Positions 41,774 through 53,856 of a stretch of 64,000 nucleotides of DNA are shown here, piece by piece. The notes beneath the pieces were generated by a model, which saw only the letters and a list, made by a program, of their open reading frames with translations, was not told the DNA's origin and searched no databases. Within the stretch, counting starts at the first letter, position 1, and every line of letters begins with the position of its first letter. The position numbers and the translations under genes were made by a program. Source of the DNA: Spinellus fusiger (taxonomy: Eukaryota; Mucoromycota; Mucoromycetes; Mucorales; Phycomycetaceae); contig JALLLS010000005.1 in NCBI GenBank assembly GCA_025094145.1, forward strand, positions 124,001-188,000, written 5' to 3'.

Positions 41774-44700
41774 ATGGATGAGATCTGTGCTCTCTTATGC
41801 GCTCTCTTGTGCGTCTGTTGGGATGGATTGATAGACACACCCTCTTCCGTGCTTCAAGGACCACCTCCGTTCTACTCACAGGTACAGGCTACGCACACCA
41901 ACACCAGTCATACTATTGTCGTATCTCTTCTTCTTCTTCAATAAGCACTGATTCTTTTCTTTCTTATTGATGGAACTCTGTATTTAAAGATATACATAGA
42001 AAAACACACACACACACACTCTCTCTCTCTCAAAATTATAGTATACCCTATCAGAGATTATCTTGTCTTATTATTATTATTATTATTATTATATCTACGC
42101 CCAATCTGCCTTTCCTTGGTTCTCTTGACAGAACAGGCGATTCTTCAAGAATCTCCTTGTTCAAGGACACTCTCTAAGTGGAATCCATTGCACCTGACAC
42201 ATCTTCCCTGTTTCTCCAAGAAATCGACATTTATGCACAGGTAGTGTCTGCTAACGGAGCTATTATCACTAGCTGCCTTCTACCTTCCGACACACTTTAC
42301 ATTGCAGGAAATTTCTCTATTCTCAACCACACTCCCTTGCAGTCGATTGCTCGGTTTAATACATCCTCTTATCCTCTTTCTTCTCTTCATAGGGGATTAA
42401 ATAGAACAGTACACACTATGTAGTGTGATAAAGAGACTCAGTGAGTGGGTGTAGGAGGTGAATTTGACTCTCCTGTCTCTGCCCAGGATCTTGGAAACAG
42501 AGTCTTTTGGAAGGACATGGTATCAGAGTGGTGGACTCCGCCTTGGAGAGAACTCAATGGGCCTGTGTATGCCATCACTCCCTTTGCACAGCGGCAGAGT
42601 CTTTTCGATTGCAGGGCGGTTTTATGCTATGGGAGAGAGTCAGTTATATACGTCAACAATGAGTCAGTCCATTGATCATGTATCTTCCTTGGTAAGATAT
42701 GTTCAGTTGAACTTTTCTAGAAAGAAAGTGAGTGAGTGAGAATGAGCAGTGTAAACTCTTTTTTTTTTCTTTTTTTTCTTTCTTTCTTTTTCATTTGGCA
42801 GGTGGTGGTGATTGCAGGTAATGGTGCCTTGACTGGAAATTACAGTGATCCTACCAGTATTGCCTTTCTTTTTTGTTTCGAATAAGAAATGCACATGTTG
42901 AGGGTAGAGGCATACATTTGTTTGGGTAAAGAATAGAAAAGAGAAGATATTGGATAAGTGTATGTTTATTTATTATTACTATCTTTATGTACTACTATTG
43001 GAAAGTATTTTTGCTCTTGGCTCTAATGAATACTTTGGATTGTCTTATGTGGATCCTGTCACTCAGCAAATCATCCAATGTACTACTTTCTGTTCTCTCT
43101 CAAATAATCCAAAGATACCTTACCAGGACTTTACTGTTGTTCATCCAAAAACAATGTGTGCTATTAGAATTAGTATCAGTGATTGGTATGGTATTGGAGG
43201 CAGGCTTGAAAGTGTTGAACTTTTTTTTTTTCCTTTTTTCAATCACTAAACTTTCACTCTGTTTTCATGTGTATAGGTGGCTCTTTATCCTTCTTCTTAT
43301 CTCCAGAACAATGCTTCTGTCACTTCTTATCCCCAAGTCAATAAAGAGTGAAATAAGATAGACTCATGGACTGTTGAATAGATACATTCCTGTACAAGGT
43401 AGTTACAAAGTATCCATGTATACACTGGGATGTATGGATAGCAGTTTACGTGATCAACGCACACAAGTAGACATTGTACTTCAAACCACACCCAATACTA
43501 CCATCACCATTGACCAGTCAAATACAGAAGATAAAACTACTCTTCTTTACAGTAAAACTGTTACTTCTACCTCTGATCTTCAACCTACTGTTCTTCCCAA
43601 AGTGGCACAAACAGTAATACCACCCAAAGACACGACAACAAGTATTGTTGCAGACTGGAATATATTTGATAGGAACTCCACCCTTTTTCTTTCTAGTGTT
43701 CTTGAATACAGTCCTGCCAATGCTAATGCCGATATAACATCATGGCATCCTATTGGCCGTATGTGATTTCTTTTGTATTTGTATCTATACTTACATCCAT
43801 ACTTATGTTCTATCCAGAACAATAACCATTGGAATCTACTGTCAAGGCTATAGACACCACACAAGACATCGTATGGTTGGGTGGAGATTTCCTTGGTCCC
43901 AACCTCACATATGCCATTGTAGGCTATGACACTCATACAAGTACATTGTTACCACTTCACTCGGGTGGACTGAATAGCAGGGTCTCTTGTCTGTTGAGAG
44001 TAGAACCTGATACGTTTGTTAGCTTGTTAGTCTTTGTGTATGGTTCAGTAACAATAGCAGCTCTTCTTCCTTCTTCTTTTATCCCTTCTAATGCTTTATG
44101 TTGGAGGTGGTTTTGATGGCACCATCAATACGACACTCCATGCTCTTCATCATATTGCACAACTAAATACTCAAACAATGACATGGTCTGCTGTTCATGT
44201 GAGTCGATCTACATGATAATCATCCTACATACAACATGAGAACCGACCTTTATTCTACAAGGAAGATGTGGATGAACCTGTGGATTATCTTATTGATTCT
44301 GAAAACTCTACACTTACCCTATCAGGTTTCTTCTCCCATCTCTACAACACATCCCCCGTCCCATCCTCGATCTCAGTAACACAGTATGGAGCAGTTTACA
44401 TCAACACGACCCGTCTATGAATAAGTGATACCCGTAGTGCACAATCCTACAAAGCCAATTCTGATTTTCTCTTTCTCTCTTTCTTTCTCTCTCTCTCTCT
44501 CTTTCTCAACAACTGAAAAGCACAATCTACCCATTTCCTAGTATCTATGAAGAAGGATATGTTATCATGACTGGTGTTTTATGGTGTCCAACTCACACAA
44601 ACACCAGCACTTATATTCTGAGAGGCTCTTTTCTTATAGGAAATACTTTTACTGGGGCCCTAATGTACGATACCACAGCATGGAAAGGCTTAGGCATCCT

Positions 44701-45230
44701 CCAAGGCCAAGTCTATGCCCTGGCTCTACTTGAAAACTATCTTTTTATTGGAAGACAGTTTCATGGACAAGGCTTTACTAGCTTTATGATCTATGATCTA
44801 GTCAATGCTACTTACATTGAGGCAGGTGGGATGTTTATGGTAAACCAAATGTAAGAAAAGAAAAAGAAAAAGAAAAGAGAGAGAGCATTTTACATGTATT
44901 TCTAGGCAAAATCAGAGTGTCTGGTGTAATAGAGACATTGTACATTCATCCAAATGGCCAATCTTTGATCCTAGGAGGTGATGTTGTACAGGTTAGATCC
45001 GTAGGCTGTATTTCTGTGTGTGTATTATCTCTGTCTACATGACAATAGAGTTTTGTGGCATCAGGCATAGAAGTTCATATTTATGCCATCGTGATTGAAC
45101 AGGAGAGTATAGTGGTGACAAGGAAGTCTTGTCGTGAACCACCACTCTACAACAGTGGCCCAATGGATTTTTTCCAGAAGCAAGCTGGACTTTTGTGCTG
45201 CAGTCTTTCTATGCATCAACTACTGTAGTA
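41774..45230 (+). pseudogene. RAX2-like cortical polarity marker, pseudogene
   Basis: A large intron-containing gene whose translation in order matches the Rax2 family: signal-like start, PNLPFLGSLDRTGDSSRISL (42097 on), SCLLPSDTLYIAGNFSILNH, VGVGGEFDSPVS, AGRFYAMGESQLY, VIAGNGALTGNYS, ALGSNEYFGLSYVDPVTQQI, GSYKVSMYTLGCMDSSLRDQ, WLGGDFLGPNLTYAIVGYDT, VGGGFDGTINTTLHALHHIA, RGSFLIGNTFTGALMYDTTA, HPNGQSLILGGDVVQ. Stops lie inside conserved coding blocks (TAA at 42175, TAG at 42420, TGA at 42441) and a frameshift near 42600; no intron removes them. The C-terminal transmembrane part is absent: 45309 is the end of an inserted LINE. Rax2 marks the cell cortex for bud and tip polarity. Confidence 0.8.
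44468..44514. repeat. TC/CT microsatellite
   Basis: Runs of TTTCTC and CT dinucleotides within the RAX2 relic, probably an old intron. Confidence 0.6.
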
Positions 45231-45308
45231 AAAGTTACCAAAGAGAAAGAGAAAATTTTTATTGCAAGAGAAATATAATAATAAGAAAATGAATGCACAA
45301 GATTGATA

Positions 45309-46920
45309 CAGTTCAAAGTATTTTTTATTTTTATTTTTTGGGTGTAATTTGCTATTTGCGCATTGGGAATATTAGCTAACTTATGAGAACTTTTGAGAAG
45401 AAAAAAAGGGATATACATAGAAACACTTCAAATACAAAAAGTGAAAAAATGAATGCAAAGAAGAAGGAAACAGGAGGACAGAGAAACACAAAACCTCAAA
45501 TGAGAGAAAAAATTATTGTAAATAAGAATTATGAATAGACATCCAAAAAGACCATAAAGTCAGTAAGGAAACTAGGACACCAAAAAAAAGATAACCGTCA
45601 TCCTGTGGCAATTCGAAATCTAACAAGGGATACTTAGATCAACTTGGACAATACTGAGGACACAAATACAGCAACTACACTAGCAGCTTCTGGCTTTGCT
45701 AAACGGGTTAAGAATGGGTGGTAGAGGAGAGATCGGAGGAGAAGTGAGGATACAGCGTCTGTTGCTGCAGGAGTCTTTGCACTCTATGGCGGCGTTGGCG
45801 TTCCCACTCAACACACCCATCAGCAGCCTCAATGAGCAGGCTACCAGCTGATGGCTCTACCTTAAAGTCTCGAGTAGATGTGGCTCGATCAATGGCTTGC
45901 AGCAGTATTAACAAACTGGGCCAAAGATCTCGCCATTTAACAAAAGACTTAACCGTGCGTGGCAGAAGATTTAGACAATAGTCAATTGGATGAATGTCTT
46001 GTGGTGGTGCAGGAACTAAGAAGAACAAAAACGTGGAGCGTTCATGGTCAACGAATGTGCAAGTGAGAAAGTGGTCCCGATTGGCAGATGGGTGGCCACA
46101 TTGGCAAGGAACTGAAGGTGTTGGTGGTAACCAAGCAATCCTCCATTTTAGTAGACGATGTCTTTCTTTGCGCGTGCACGGTAGTAGAAGAATTGGATCC
46201 CAAACAGGTCTACATAGTCCACGGGCTACCGTCACCAGCGGATTCTTGCCACGTACTAGACTAGTAATTTCACTTTGAAGACGTTCAAGATAAGCTACTT
46301 TTAATGGATATTTAGGAGGATTGTGAGCCCGTCCTATTCTTTGAGCATTTTGCCAGAGTACATTGCCACGTAGCTTAATCCATCTGGCTTTACTCTGGGG
46401 TGCTTCAAGCTGCGGGACAAGGCACCAGAGGAGGGTGTCTTCAGGAAGGGTAGCTGCGCGCTCAACAAATTTGGCTTGCAGATAAAGAAAACGAGAGTAT
46501 ATGTTAGGGAGGGCAGCTAATTGGGCAACCTGGATCGTTCCAAACCTAGCAGTAGCAGATCTAACAAGACAAAGTCTCAGACAAGCAGACTGACAGATTT
46601 GTAGCGGGCGGATGCCTAGTCTATTGACATTACAAATAGCCAACCCATACTCAAGGATAGGCCGAACAAAAACAGTATAAGCTCTTAGGGCTGCTGTAAT
46701 CCCAAAGCCATACATGTTTACACCCATTCCTCTCAGCTTTTGCATCACTGCAATTGCCTTGACTTGTGAGTGTGAGAAAAGTGCGTCTTGGTTAATACCT
46801 TGACGTGAAAAGGGGATACCAAGGTACTTGAAAGTATCACAGGTTGGAAGCTCGTTGCCATAGAGGTAAAACGGCACATTGGCCATTTATTTACTTACAG
46901 TGGCTTAAACAATAGATAGA
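45309..46920 (-). mobile_element. 5'-truncated LINE (copy d) with intact terminal ORF
   Basis: Minus-strand element ending in TACTTTGAACTG at 45309-45320 (written here on the minus strand), the longest member of the family seen as tails at 11219, 17041, 28283 and 28474. Imperfect target repeats AAGATTGATA (45299-45308) and AAGATTTGAT (46921-46930) flank it. It lies between the RAX2 relic and a Tc1-like relic. Confidence 0.8.
45708..46886 (-). CDS. LINE ORF2 C-terminal part (post-RT domain)
   Basis: 392 codons, open. DTFKYLGIPFSRQGINQDAL and LRAYTVFVRPILEYGLAICN are the RT thumb and connection seen after the YxDD box in LINE reverse transcriptases; CQCGHPSANRDHFLTC is the terminal Cys/His zinc motif. 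The RT catalytic core and endonuclease are missing, so it cannot be active; the initial ATG is fortuitous. Confidence 0.8.
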   Translation of the reverse strand: MANVPFYLYGNELPTCDTFKYLGIPFSRQGINQDALFSHSQVKAIAVMQKLRGMGVNMYGFGITAALRAYTVFVRPILEYGLAICNVNRLGIRPLQICQSACLRLCLVRSATARFGTIQVAQLAALPNIYSRFLYLQAKFVERAATLPEDTLLWCLVPQLEAPQSKARWIKLRGNVLWQNAQRIGRAHNPPKYPLKVAYLERLQSEITSLVRGKNPLVTVARGLCRPVWDPILLLPCTRKERHRLLKWRIAWLPPTPSVPCQCGHPSANRDHFLTCTFVDHERSTFLFFLVPAPPQDIHPIDYCLNLLPRTVKSFVKWRDLWPSLLILLQAIDRATSTRDFKVEPSAGSLLIEAADGCVEWERQRRHRVQRLLQQQTLYPHFSSDLSSTTHS

Positions 46921-46998
46921 AAGATTTGATTTCCCGACTATGCTTTTGCCCCCAAAAACTTTTATTTCTATTCAACCTTTGTCTCTTCTCTCACCCCA

Positions 46999-47995
46999 AT
47001 GTCTGATATAACCAATACAAATAAACCCCCCGCCAGGAATAATAGAAACAAGAGAAGAAATATCGATGATTTCACTCGAAAACTGATTGTCCATGAAGTC
47101 ACGGTCAATCGCACTACCCAGGCTGAAATTGGTAGACTGTTTAAGATTAGTGAACCCGCCATTAGTCGTATTATGAAAAAGTACCGAGAAACTGGCTGCT
47201 TCATGGCTGGAAGAAGTACAGGTAGAAAGCCCATTCTTACTGAAAAGGATGAGAGAGAAGTGACTCTTGAAGTGGCTAGAAACTCTTTTCAGACAATGGA
47301 TGAGATTCACCAAAGCATGACCACTAAAGTCTGCAAGATCACCTTTCGAAGAATGATGAAGAAACTAGGACTGTCTTCTCGCACAGTGATTCAAAGTAAT
47401 GGGGCTGTGGATAAAGAGAAGAGTAGATTAGCATTTGCATGGGAAAGAGCACTTCTTTACTGGGAAGAAGATGAATGGCAGACCGTTGTTTTGTCTAATG
47501 ACTCAAAGTATGAAGTCAGTTCCAGAAAGAAACATAATCTAGTAATAAGGAGAAGGAATGTGAGATTTCCCCGATGAATGTAAAGTCAATAAAGATGTTT
47601 TCTGGTGATGATGGAAGATGGATAGCAGTGAGGGGGCAGTGTTGACGGTGCCAAATACATTAGTATCTTGAAGGAAGGATCGTGTTCTGCGATAGCCCAT
47701 CTTATCATGCTAGATCAAGTGGTAGGCCATGTCTCTTCAAAAGACTAATACAAGGTATCATACTAGTAAGCTGGTGATAAATTAGGAGGAATATAGAACG
47801 GTCGTTATGAAAGACCGCTCTTCATAAGACCCTGATCTAAGCCTTATAATGCTCTATAAGGTATTCTGGATGGGCAATCGAAAAGATCTTATATATCTAC
47901 TAGTAGGATAATGGGAGATAATCCCTAAGGAAGTCTCCAACAAACTTATTGAAAGTATTTACATAACGCTGAATAGTCATCATGATGGTAAAGTG
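46999..47995 (+). pseudogene. Tc1/mariner-like transposase, decayed
   Basis: The first 192 codons (to 47577) are open: HTH with RRNIDDFTRKLIVHEVTVNR, AEIGRLFKISEPAISRIMKK, SDGRK-type hook GRSTGRKPILTEKDEREVTL, ITFRRMMKKLGLSSRTVIQ, WQTVVLSNDSKYEVSSRKKH (first Asp region, altered). After a stop, broken frames retain VDGAKYISILKE and a DPDLSLI remnant of the PDLNPIE motif. Different from the relics at 26660 and 53904. Confidence 0.75.
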
Positions 47996-48288
47996 TAGTA
48001 ATAACACTTACTCATCTACATTTCGTACTTTATTATACTGAAAAGATTCTATTATTAATATTTTTTAATATTATTAAAGAATGCTTGAGGCCACTGCTTT
48101 GTATTGTGTATAGGCTTTTATGACATGAAAATGATTGTATACTACAAGCAGCCGACAAAAAAATAGTTCCTATGTATTTTATAACTTACTGTATCTATTC
48201 TTCTGCCAGTGACTGAATAGTTGTGTCCTTTTTCTTTCCTTGAAGAAAAAGAGAGTCACATAGAACCTCTTCTCTTTCTACCTTTGTG
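47996..48288. other. Spacer upstream of the FIST gene
   Basis: Short AT-rich promoter region; no motif assigned. Confidence 0.35.
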
Positions 48289-49983
48289 ATGTTCTCTCGG
48301 TACTGCCTTTCTCCACGCACAGGACGTTCCTTGACTTTATTACGCTCATATTGGACTTCTGTGACAGGCACAGGCCCTACTCTAGAAGCATGTCTCGATA
48401 GCTGTGTTCAACAAGCCCAGTTAAAAAGGGGCGCCTCTGCTGCTATGGTGTTTGTATCAAAGTCATTTGACAGCGATGACTATGATAAGCTTAGTCACCT
48501 TATTCAACAACGTCTATCTACCAAGTGGCTAGTGGGTTTAGTAGTGGATCGTGTACCTCACTTTGATCATGGTGTGTCTCTTTATGTGGGCTATGATGAA
48601 CATGTGGTGGGTTTTCAAGTGAAGGATGGCCCCGAGAGAAACAAAGTGAGAAGTGTCTCAGTGGGTCGGTGGGGTCGTCCTGAGTATTTGGGAAGGGTTG
48701 CCTATCAGCAACAACAGATGGAGAGCATGGGATGGGATGGGTTTGAGAGTGTTAGTACGCCTACACAAGATTATGTATTACCAGAGACCCTTACTACAAG
48801 GTAATAGGAGAAAACAAGAGAGAGAAAGAATAGTCGTGGGCTATGGACTTATTCTTCAGTTAGACAGACACCTTCTTTTGTATTCCTGGCTTCTGATAAT
48901 GAGCCTGATGAGCTGCTAAAAACACTCGATCATCATTATCCTGCTACATTAAAGGTATACGAAATGGTATATTCAGAGTATCATTGATAAGTCAATATGT
49001 GGAGTAGCTTGGTATAGTAGGTGCTTCAACACCCTTTGTGAATGGAAATCCTTATACGCTATTCTACCAAGACCAATTGATGGGGGCTGGCATTGCTGGA
49101 TTTGCTACTTATACTACCAAATCAGAAGCACTGTCTTATATAAAAATAGAACATCCTTCATTGTTGCCCATAGGCAAACCAATGCACATTACAAGGTAGC
49201 TATAGAGGTATTAATCATTAAGAAAGAGAGAAAAAAAAGATGCTATCTCTTTCTACTCTTTCTATTTATTTACAGTCATTAGATGTCGTGGAAATATCAT
49301 TCTTGACCTGGATCAAGCAGGTGCTACGGGTCTCTTGTTGGAATTGATAAAGAATAAGCAGAATTCATTAATATCCAAGGATGAGACCTTCTACCTGGGC
49401 ATTTATCCACCAGAAGACACTACTATGGAACCATCAAAGGTAGGATCAATGAGAAAGGAGAGGCCATCTGTCAATAGACTGGTGAGAAAGAGAGTTGGTG
49501 AATTGACAAGGAATGCTTAGATGACAGTGTGCCGTGTGACAAGTGGAGATCCATCACGCGGTAACATGTCTGTAGATACAACTGTAGATCTGCAAGAGGG
49601 CCAAGTTGTACAGGTAAAGGTGTAGCTACAGATGTTCCTGGACTAACTTTTATTTTTATGGAGAATAGTTTATGAGAAAGAAGGGTGTTACAACCACTAC
49701 CTCAGACAACAGTAAGACGGAGAACCATAATGCAATCATCAATACATACTGATAATTAGGCATGGATGTAGCTGAGTGTGGAGTTTTCTTTGGTGTAGTG
49801 GACAAGGAAAAGACAATAGATCTGTTTCCGGTAACTATTCCAGCTCAAGCAGAGGCACTTGTAGATAGAGCAGGAGGGGCTAGTGAGAATGGTGTAATTT
49901 TAGGCAGACCCAATCTAGCCAGTCAGATATTGGATGTTCCTTCTTCCAACGTTTCTCTCTCTTTCAGCAACAATAACAAGTAA
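48289..49983 (+). CDS. FIST-domain protein
   Basis: Exons 48289-48800, 48864-48954, 49008-49195, 49283-49439, 49521-49613, 49669-49711, 49760-49983; 1,308 nt, 435 aa, phases close. The N-terminal half (KRGASAAMVFVSKSFDSDDY, KWLVGLVVDRVP, LGIVGASTPFVNGNPYTLFY) is a FIST-N type fold; the C-terminal half (GNIILDLDQAGATGLLLELI, FYLGIYPPEDT, VTSGDPSRGNMSVDTTVDLQ, EGQVVQFMRKK, AECGVFFGVVDKEK) fits FIST-C. FIST proteins are small-ligand sensor modules; in animals the fold occurs in FBXO22. No F-box is present here. A mitochondrial-type basic, Ser-rich start (FSRYCLSPRTGRSLTLLRSY) is possible. Intact; the Helitron starts just downstream. Confidence 0.85.
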
Positions 49984-50042
49984 ACAGAATAAATCATCAT
50001 TCTAGATCCAATGAGTCTTTATTCGAGAATAAAATAGATGTT

Positions 50043-53000
50043 TATATCCGTATAGTATGATGTACAAAACTGCTCATGAACTTCTTTCTACTGTTTGTAC
50101 TAATGATGATAGCAATACTAGAAGAATTGAGAATGTTATTCCTTCTGTTAGAATAAGTCCTTCTTTAAACATTAATTTAATTGCTGGCAATGATAGAAGA
50201 GCTGAAAACATTCCTACTGCAAATGAAATCGCTGCAATTGTTCCTAATGATGATAGCCAAACAGAGACTTTCATAGACATCAGAGTCTACCTTCGTCGCA
50301 CCACCAATGAAGCAACATATTCTTTTACTCGAGTAAACCAAAACAGCGGGTTGTATATTCCCTTGCACTGTGTTTTGATGTTTCTCAATGGAGAATCAGG
50401 TTGGGATTGTAGTATGACTTTGAAAGGTTCTGTTACTGGTGACAATGAAAACCAAAATGAGCTAATAGAGGAGGGGGATCAGAACACTATTATCAATACT
50501 ACAGTTGAAAATAACAACAGCAACAATAGTGGTGGAAGACTGCTTTAACGTGTCTACTATAGATTCCGTTTACATCTTAGAGACATAGAGTACCCTATCA
50601 TTTTCAAGGCCAAGCGTCCCTTTCAACAATACTGGTGGATATCTGGACATTATGTGACCAAAACAAATTATCATGGATTCGTCACCATCAAGCCTCGATC
50701 AGAGCTGATTTGTATCAAGGATTGCACGATACACTTATCAATCAAGACATTGTTGCATCATCTATTGGTCGTCGAATTGTATTACCAAGCAGTTTTTTGG
50801 GAGCACCCAGATTTATGGCCAAGCAATATCAAGATGCCATGGCAATAGTTCGACAGTTTGGAAAGCCTCCATTATTCATCACCTTTACTGTAAATCCAAG
50901 ATGGGAAGAAATCACCAGGGAGCTGTTTCCAGTTCAAACAGCTGCTGATAGACCAGATTTAGTTGCAAGGGGTTTCAATTTAAAGGTAAAAGCTTTTATA
51001 AAAGAGCTCAAGTACAAGCATATCTTTGGCAAGTACAAAGGTTTAGTAAGAACCATTGAGTACCAAAAGCGAGGTTTGCCTCATGTTCATCTTCTCTTTC
51101 TTGATCGGTTCCAAAACATTGACAATCGTGAAAAAATTGACCAAGTTATATCTGCCGAAATACCATCAAAAGATACAGATCCAGAATTGTACAATCTGGT
51201 AACAAGAAACATGATCCATGGTCCATGTGGTAAATATATTAACCTAAAGTCCCCATGTAGGGTCAAAGATGAACATGGAAGAATAAAATGCTCGAAAAGC
51301 TTTCCAAAAACCATATGCAGAGTCTACCCAGCTCAATAAAAATGGATATCCAACATACAAGCGAACAAGCCAAGCTACAGACTCAACTTCCTTTAATGTG
51401 CCTTTACCATCCAACCGTCAAGAAACATTTTAAGTCAAAAACAACTGGGTTGTTCTATACAACCCATATCTACTTAAGAAATACAAATCATACATCAATG
51501 TTGAAGTATATACAAGCATCAAGCCTGTAAAATACATAAACAAGTATATCTACAAGGTCGCTATATTGGACCTACTGAAGCTTTTTGGAGGATATTTGAA
51601 TATCCAATCCATGAAGAAGATCCTACTGTGATTCAACTTCCAGTACACTTGAAAAATGAACAGCCTGTGTACTTTAATCAAAATGCAACAGCCGAAGAGC
51701 TGCATGAAAATATGCATAAAAGCAAATCAATACTCGTGGCTTTGACTATAATCTGAACAATGAAAATGATAGATTACATCTTTACCAAGAGTTTCCACAG
51801 AGCCATGTGTATAAAACAAAGACGAGCAGGTGGCTTCCAAGACAAAAGGGTTATGCATTAAGAAGGATGTATTTCTGTAACCCCATCAGTGGCGAAAGAT
51901 ATTATCTACGATTTTTACTTACAACTGTAAGGGGACCTACGTCTTTTGAAGACGTAATAACAATGGACGGGCATTTACACCCAACATTTAAACATGTGTG
52001 CCTTACCTTGCACTTAATCAAAGATGATCAAGAATGGATAAAATGCTTTGATGGAGCCATTGTTTTCAGTAGTGGGAATGGCCTACGTCTTCTATTTGTT
52101 AGATCTTTAATGTACGGGGAAGTTATAGATGCTTTATCAATCTGGATTAAATACCGCGAAAATTTTTGTGATGATCTCGAACACCGTCTTCAGCAGATAT
52201 TTCAAGACCCAAATTATGAGATATTCAATCCAATAACCATGTTTTACAATAGCATGTCTACATTAGACTATGGTCTTTACTTGATTGACAATGGCTTGCA
52301 CGATTTTGGAAAATCACTTTCTGATTTTGATCTACCTTTATATATTTATAGCTGGAGTGAATCTCTTATCCAGAATGGCCAAACTCAACATGAGAATAGA
52401 CTCATTCAATCTGAATCAGATTATGATGCCATTTTAGAAAGAGATCAATATCAGTTAAAATATGAAAGCCTTAATAGTGGACAACGTGAAGCATTCGACA
52501 CAATCATAAAACTTACATCAGAAAGCCCAACACAAGCAAATTTCTTCTTACAAGGTCCTGCTGGTACAGGCAAAACATTTATCTATTCTGCTTTGTGTCA
52601 TGACTTTCGTAGTCAAAAGAAAATTGTAATTTGTGTTGCCTCTTCTGGCATTGCTGCTCTCAACTATGATCCACAATTGCAAAATCAGCAAATCAGAATC
52701 GCATCTTTTATCCAACAAACAAATGATATGAATCTATTCATAAACAGCATCTTTAGCCGCGAGATATTACTACACTCCTTAACAAATAATCAGATTCTAC
52801 TCAAATCGACCCTTCTCTCCAGCAGAAATGATAATGTGGATTATATAAACAAAGAAGTCTTATAGCTCTTACCAGGCCAATCAATAACATTAAATTCAGC
52901 AGACAAAATCGATTCTGATCCTGCTGAAGAACTTCTTCAACTTTCTGATGAATATTTAAAGTCACTCAATCCTGCTGGACTCCCACTATCAAAACTCGAA

Positions 53001-53456
53001 CTGAAAATAGGTGCTCCAGTAATATTCCTAAGAAACTTTAATCCTGCAAAGGGCCTATGTAATGGTACCAGAATGATTGTAAAACACATTGGTCAATACT
53101 CTCTCTTTGTTAGCTATAAAGACCAATCTAGTGAAGATGCTGAAGCTACAATCCCCAGGTTGAGTATAAATACTAATAAAGGAGAGTTTCCTTTTATTTT
53201 ATCAAGAAAACAATTTCCAGTTCGTCTTTGCTTTGCCATGACTATAAACAAGTCTCGGGGTCAATTGCTCGACAATGTTGACATTGATCTTTGCACACCT
53301 GTTTTTACTCATGGTCAATTAAATGTAGCTTTTTCAAGACCCACTAATATCAGAAACATCTCTGTTCTCTTTTCAAATCAATTTCATCAAAATGAAAATA
53401 TTGTATATCCTGAACTTTTACTTTATATTAAAATCATAAAATACATAAATAAATGA
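50043..53456 (+). mobile_element. Helitron Rep/helicase relic
   Basis: Collinear pieces of a Helitron RepHel protein: MYKTAHELLSTV and IPLHCVLMFLNGESGWDCSM (50057-50548); NKLSWIRHHQASIRADLYQG, LGAPRFMAKQYQDAMAIVRQ, ITFTVNPRWEEI, QKRGLPHVHLLFLDRF with the HUH motif (50635-51339); KYINKYIYK, the Rep Tyr region, in a broken frame near 51530; RRMYFCNPISGERYYLRFLL and NSGQREAFDTII with Walker A GPAGTGKTF (51807-52865, Walker A at 52555-52581); helicase C-terminal motifs GAPVIFLRNFNPAKGLCNGT and TINKSRGQLLDNVDIDL (53000-53456). There is an internal deletion of helicase motifs at about 52680 and many frame breaks. The typical 3' hairpin and CTRR end were not located. Confidence 0.88.
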
Positions 53457-53856
53457 ACCACAAATATACTATTATCTCACAATACTAAATTCAAGAAGAA
53501 TGATCAGACTCAAAGGCGAGATGCTTTTATTAAATCACACAGTCCTGATAAACATTGGCTTGATGTACACACCCAAAGGGCAAGTTTTCACTGAAACAAG
53601 GTGTAGGTTGTAAAATTCCCGTCGTAGGCCGATATATGGCTGCTAGTCATTTTTACAAAGGGACACATCTTTGTTACACCGGGACATTCTTTTTTACAGA
53701 GGGACACAACATTAGAAAGGGTACAACCCCATAATTTATACTTTTTTAAACATGATTCTTCTTCTTTTTACCGCAGAATCACATTCTATTAAATAATCTC
53801 AAATATCAAACACAAAATCTTCAGCTACAATCTCTGAAGTTTATAATATGTTTAAG
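53457..53856. other. Spacer with short tandem motif
   Basis: Contains three imperfect copies of a 20-25 bp unit with GGGACA(C/T) after TTTTACA or TTACACC (53650-53712). The end of the Helitron should lie here. Confidence 0.45.

Noticed and set aside
53600..53645. Helitron 3' end at GCTGCTAGT
   Set aside because: CTAG followed by T fits CTRR loosely, but the upstream stem is imperfect; too weak to call.
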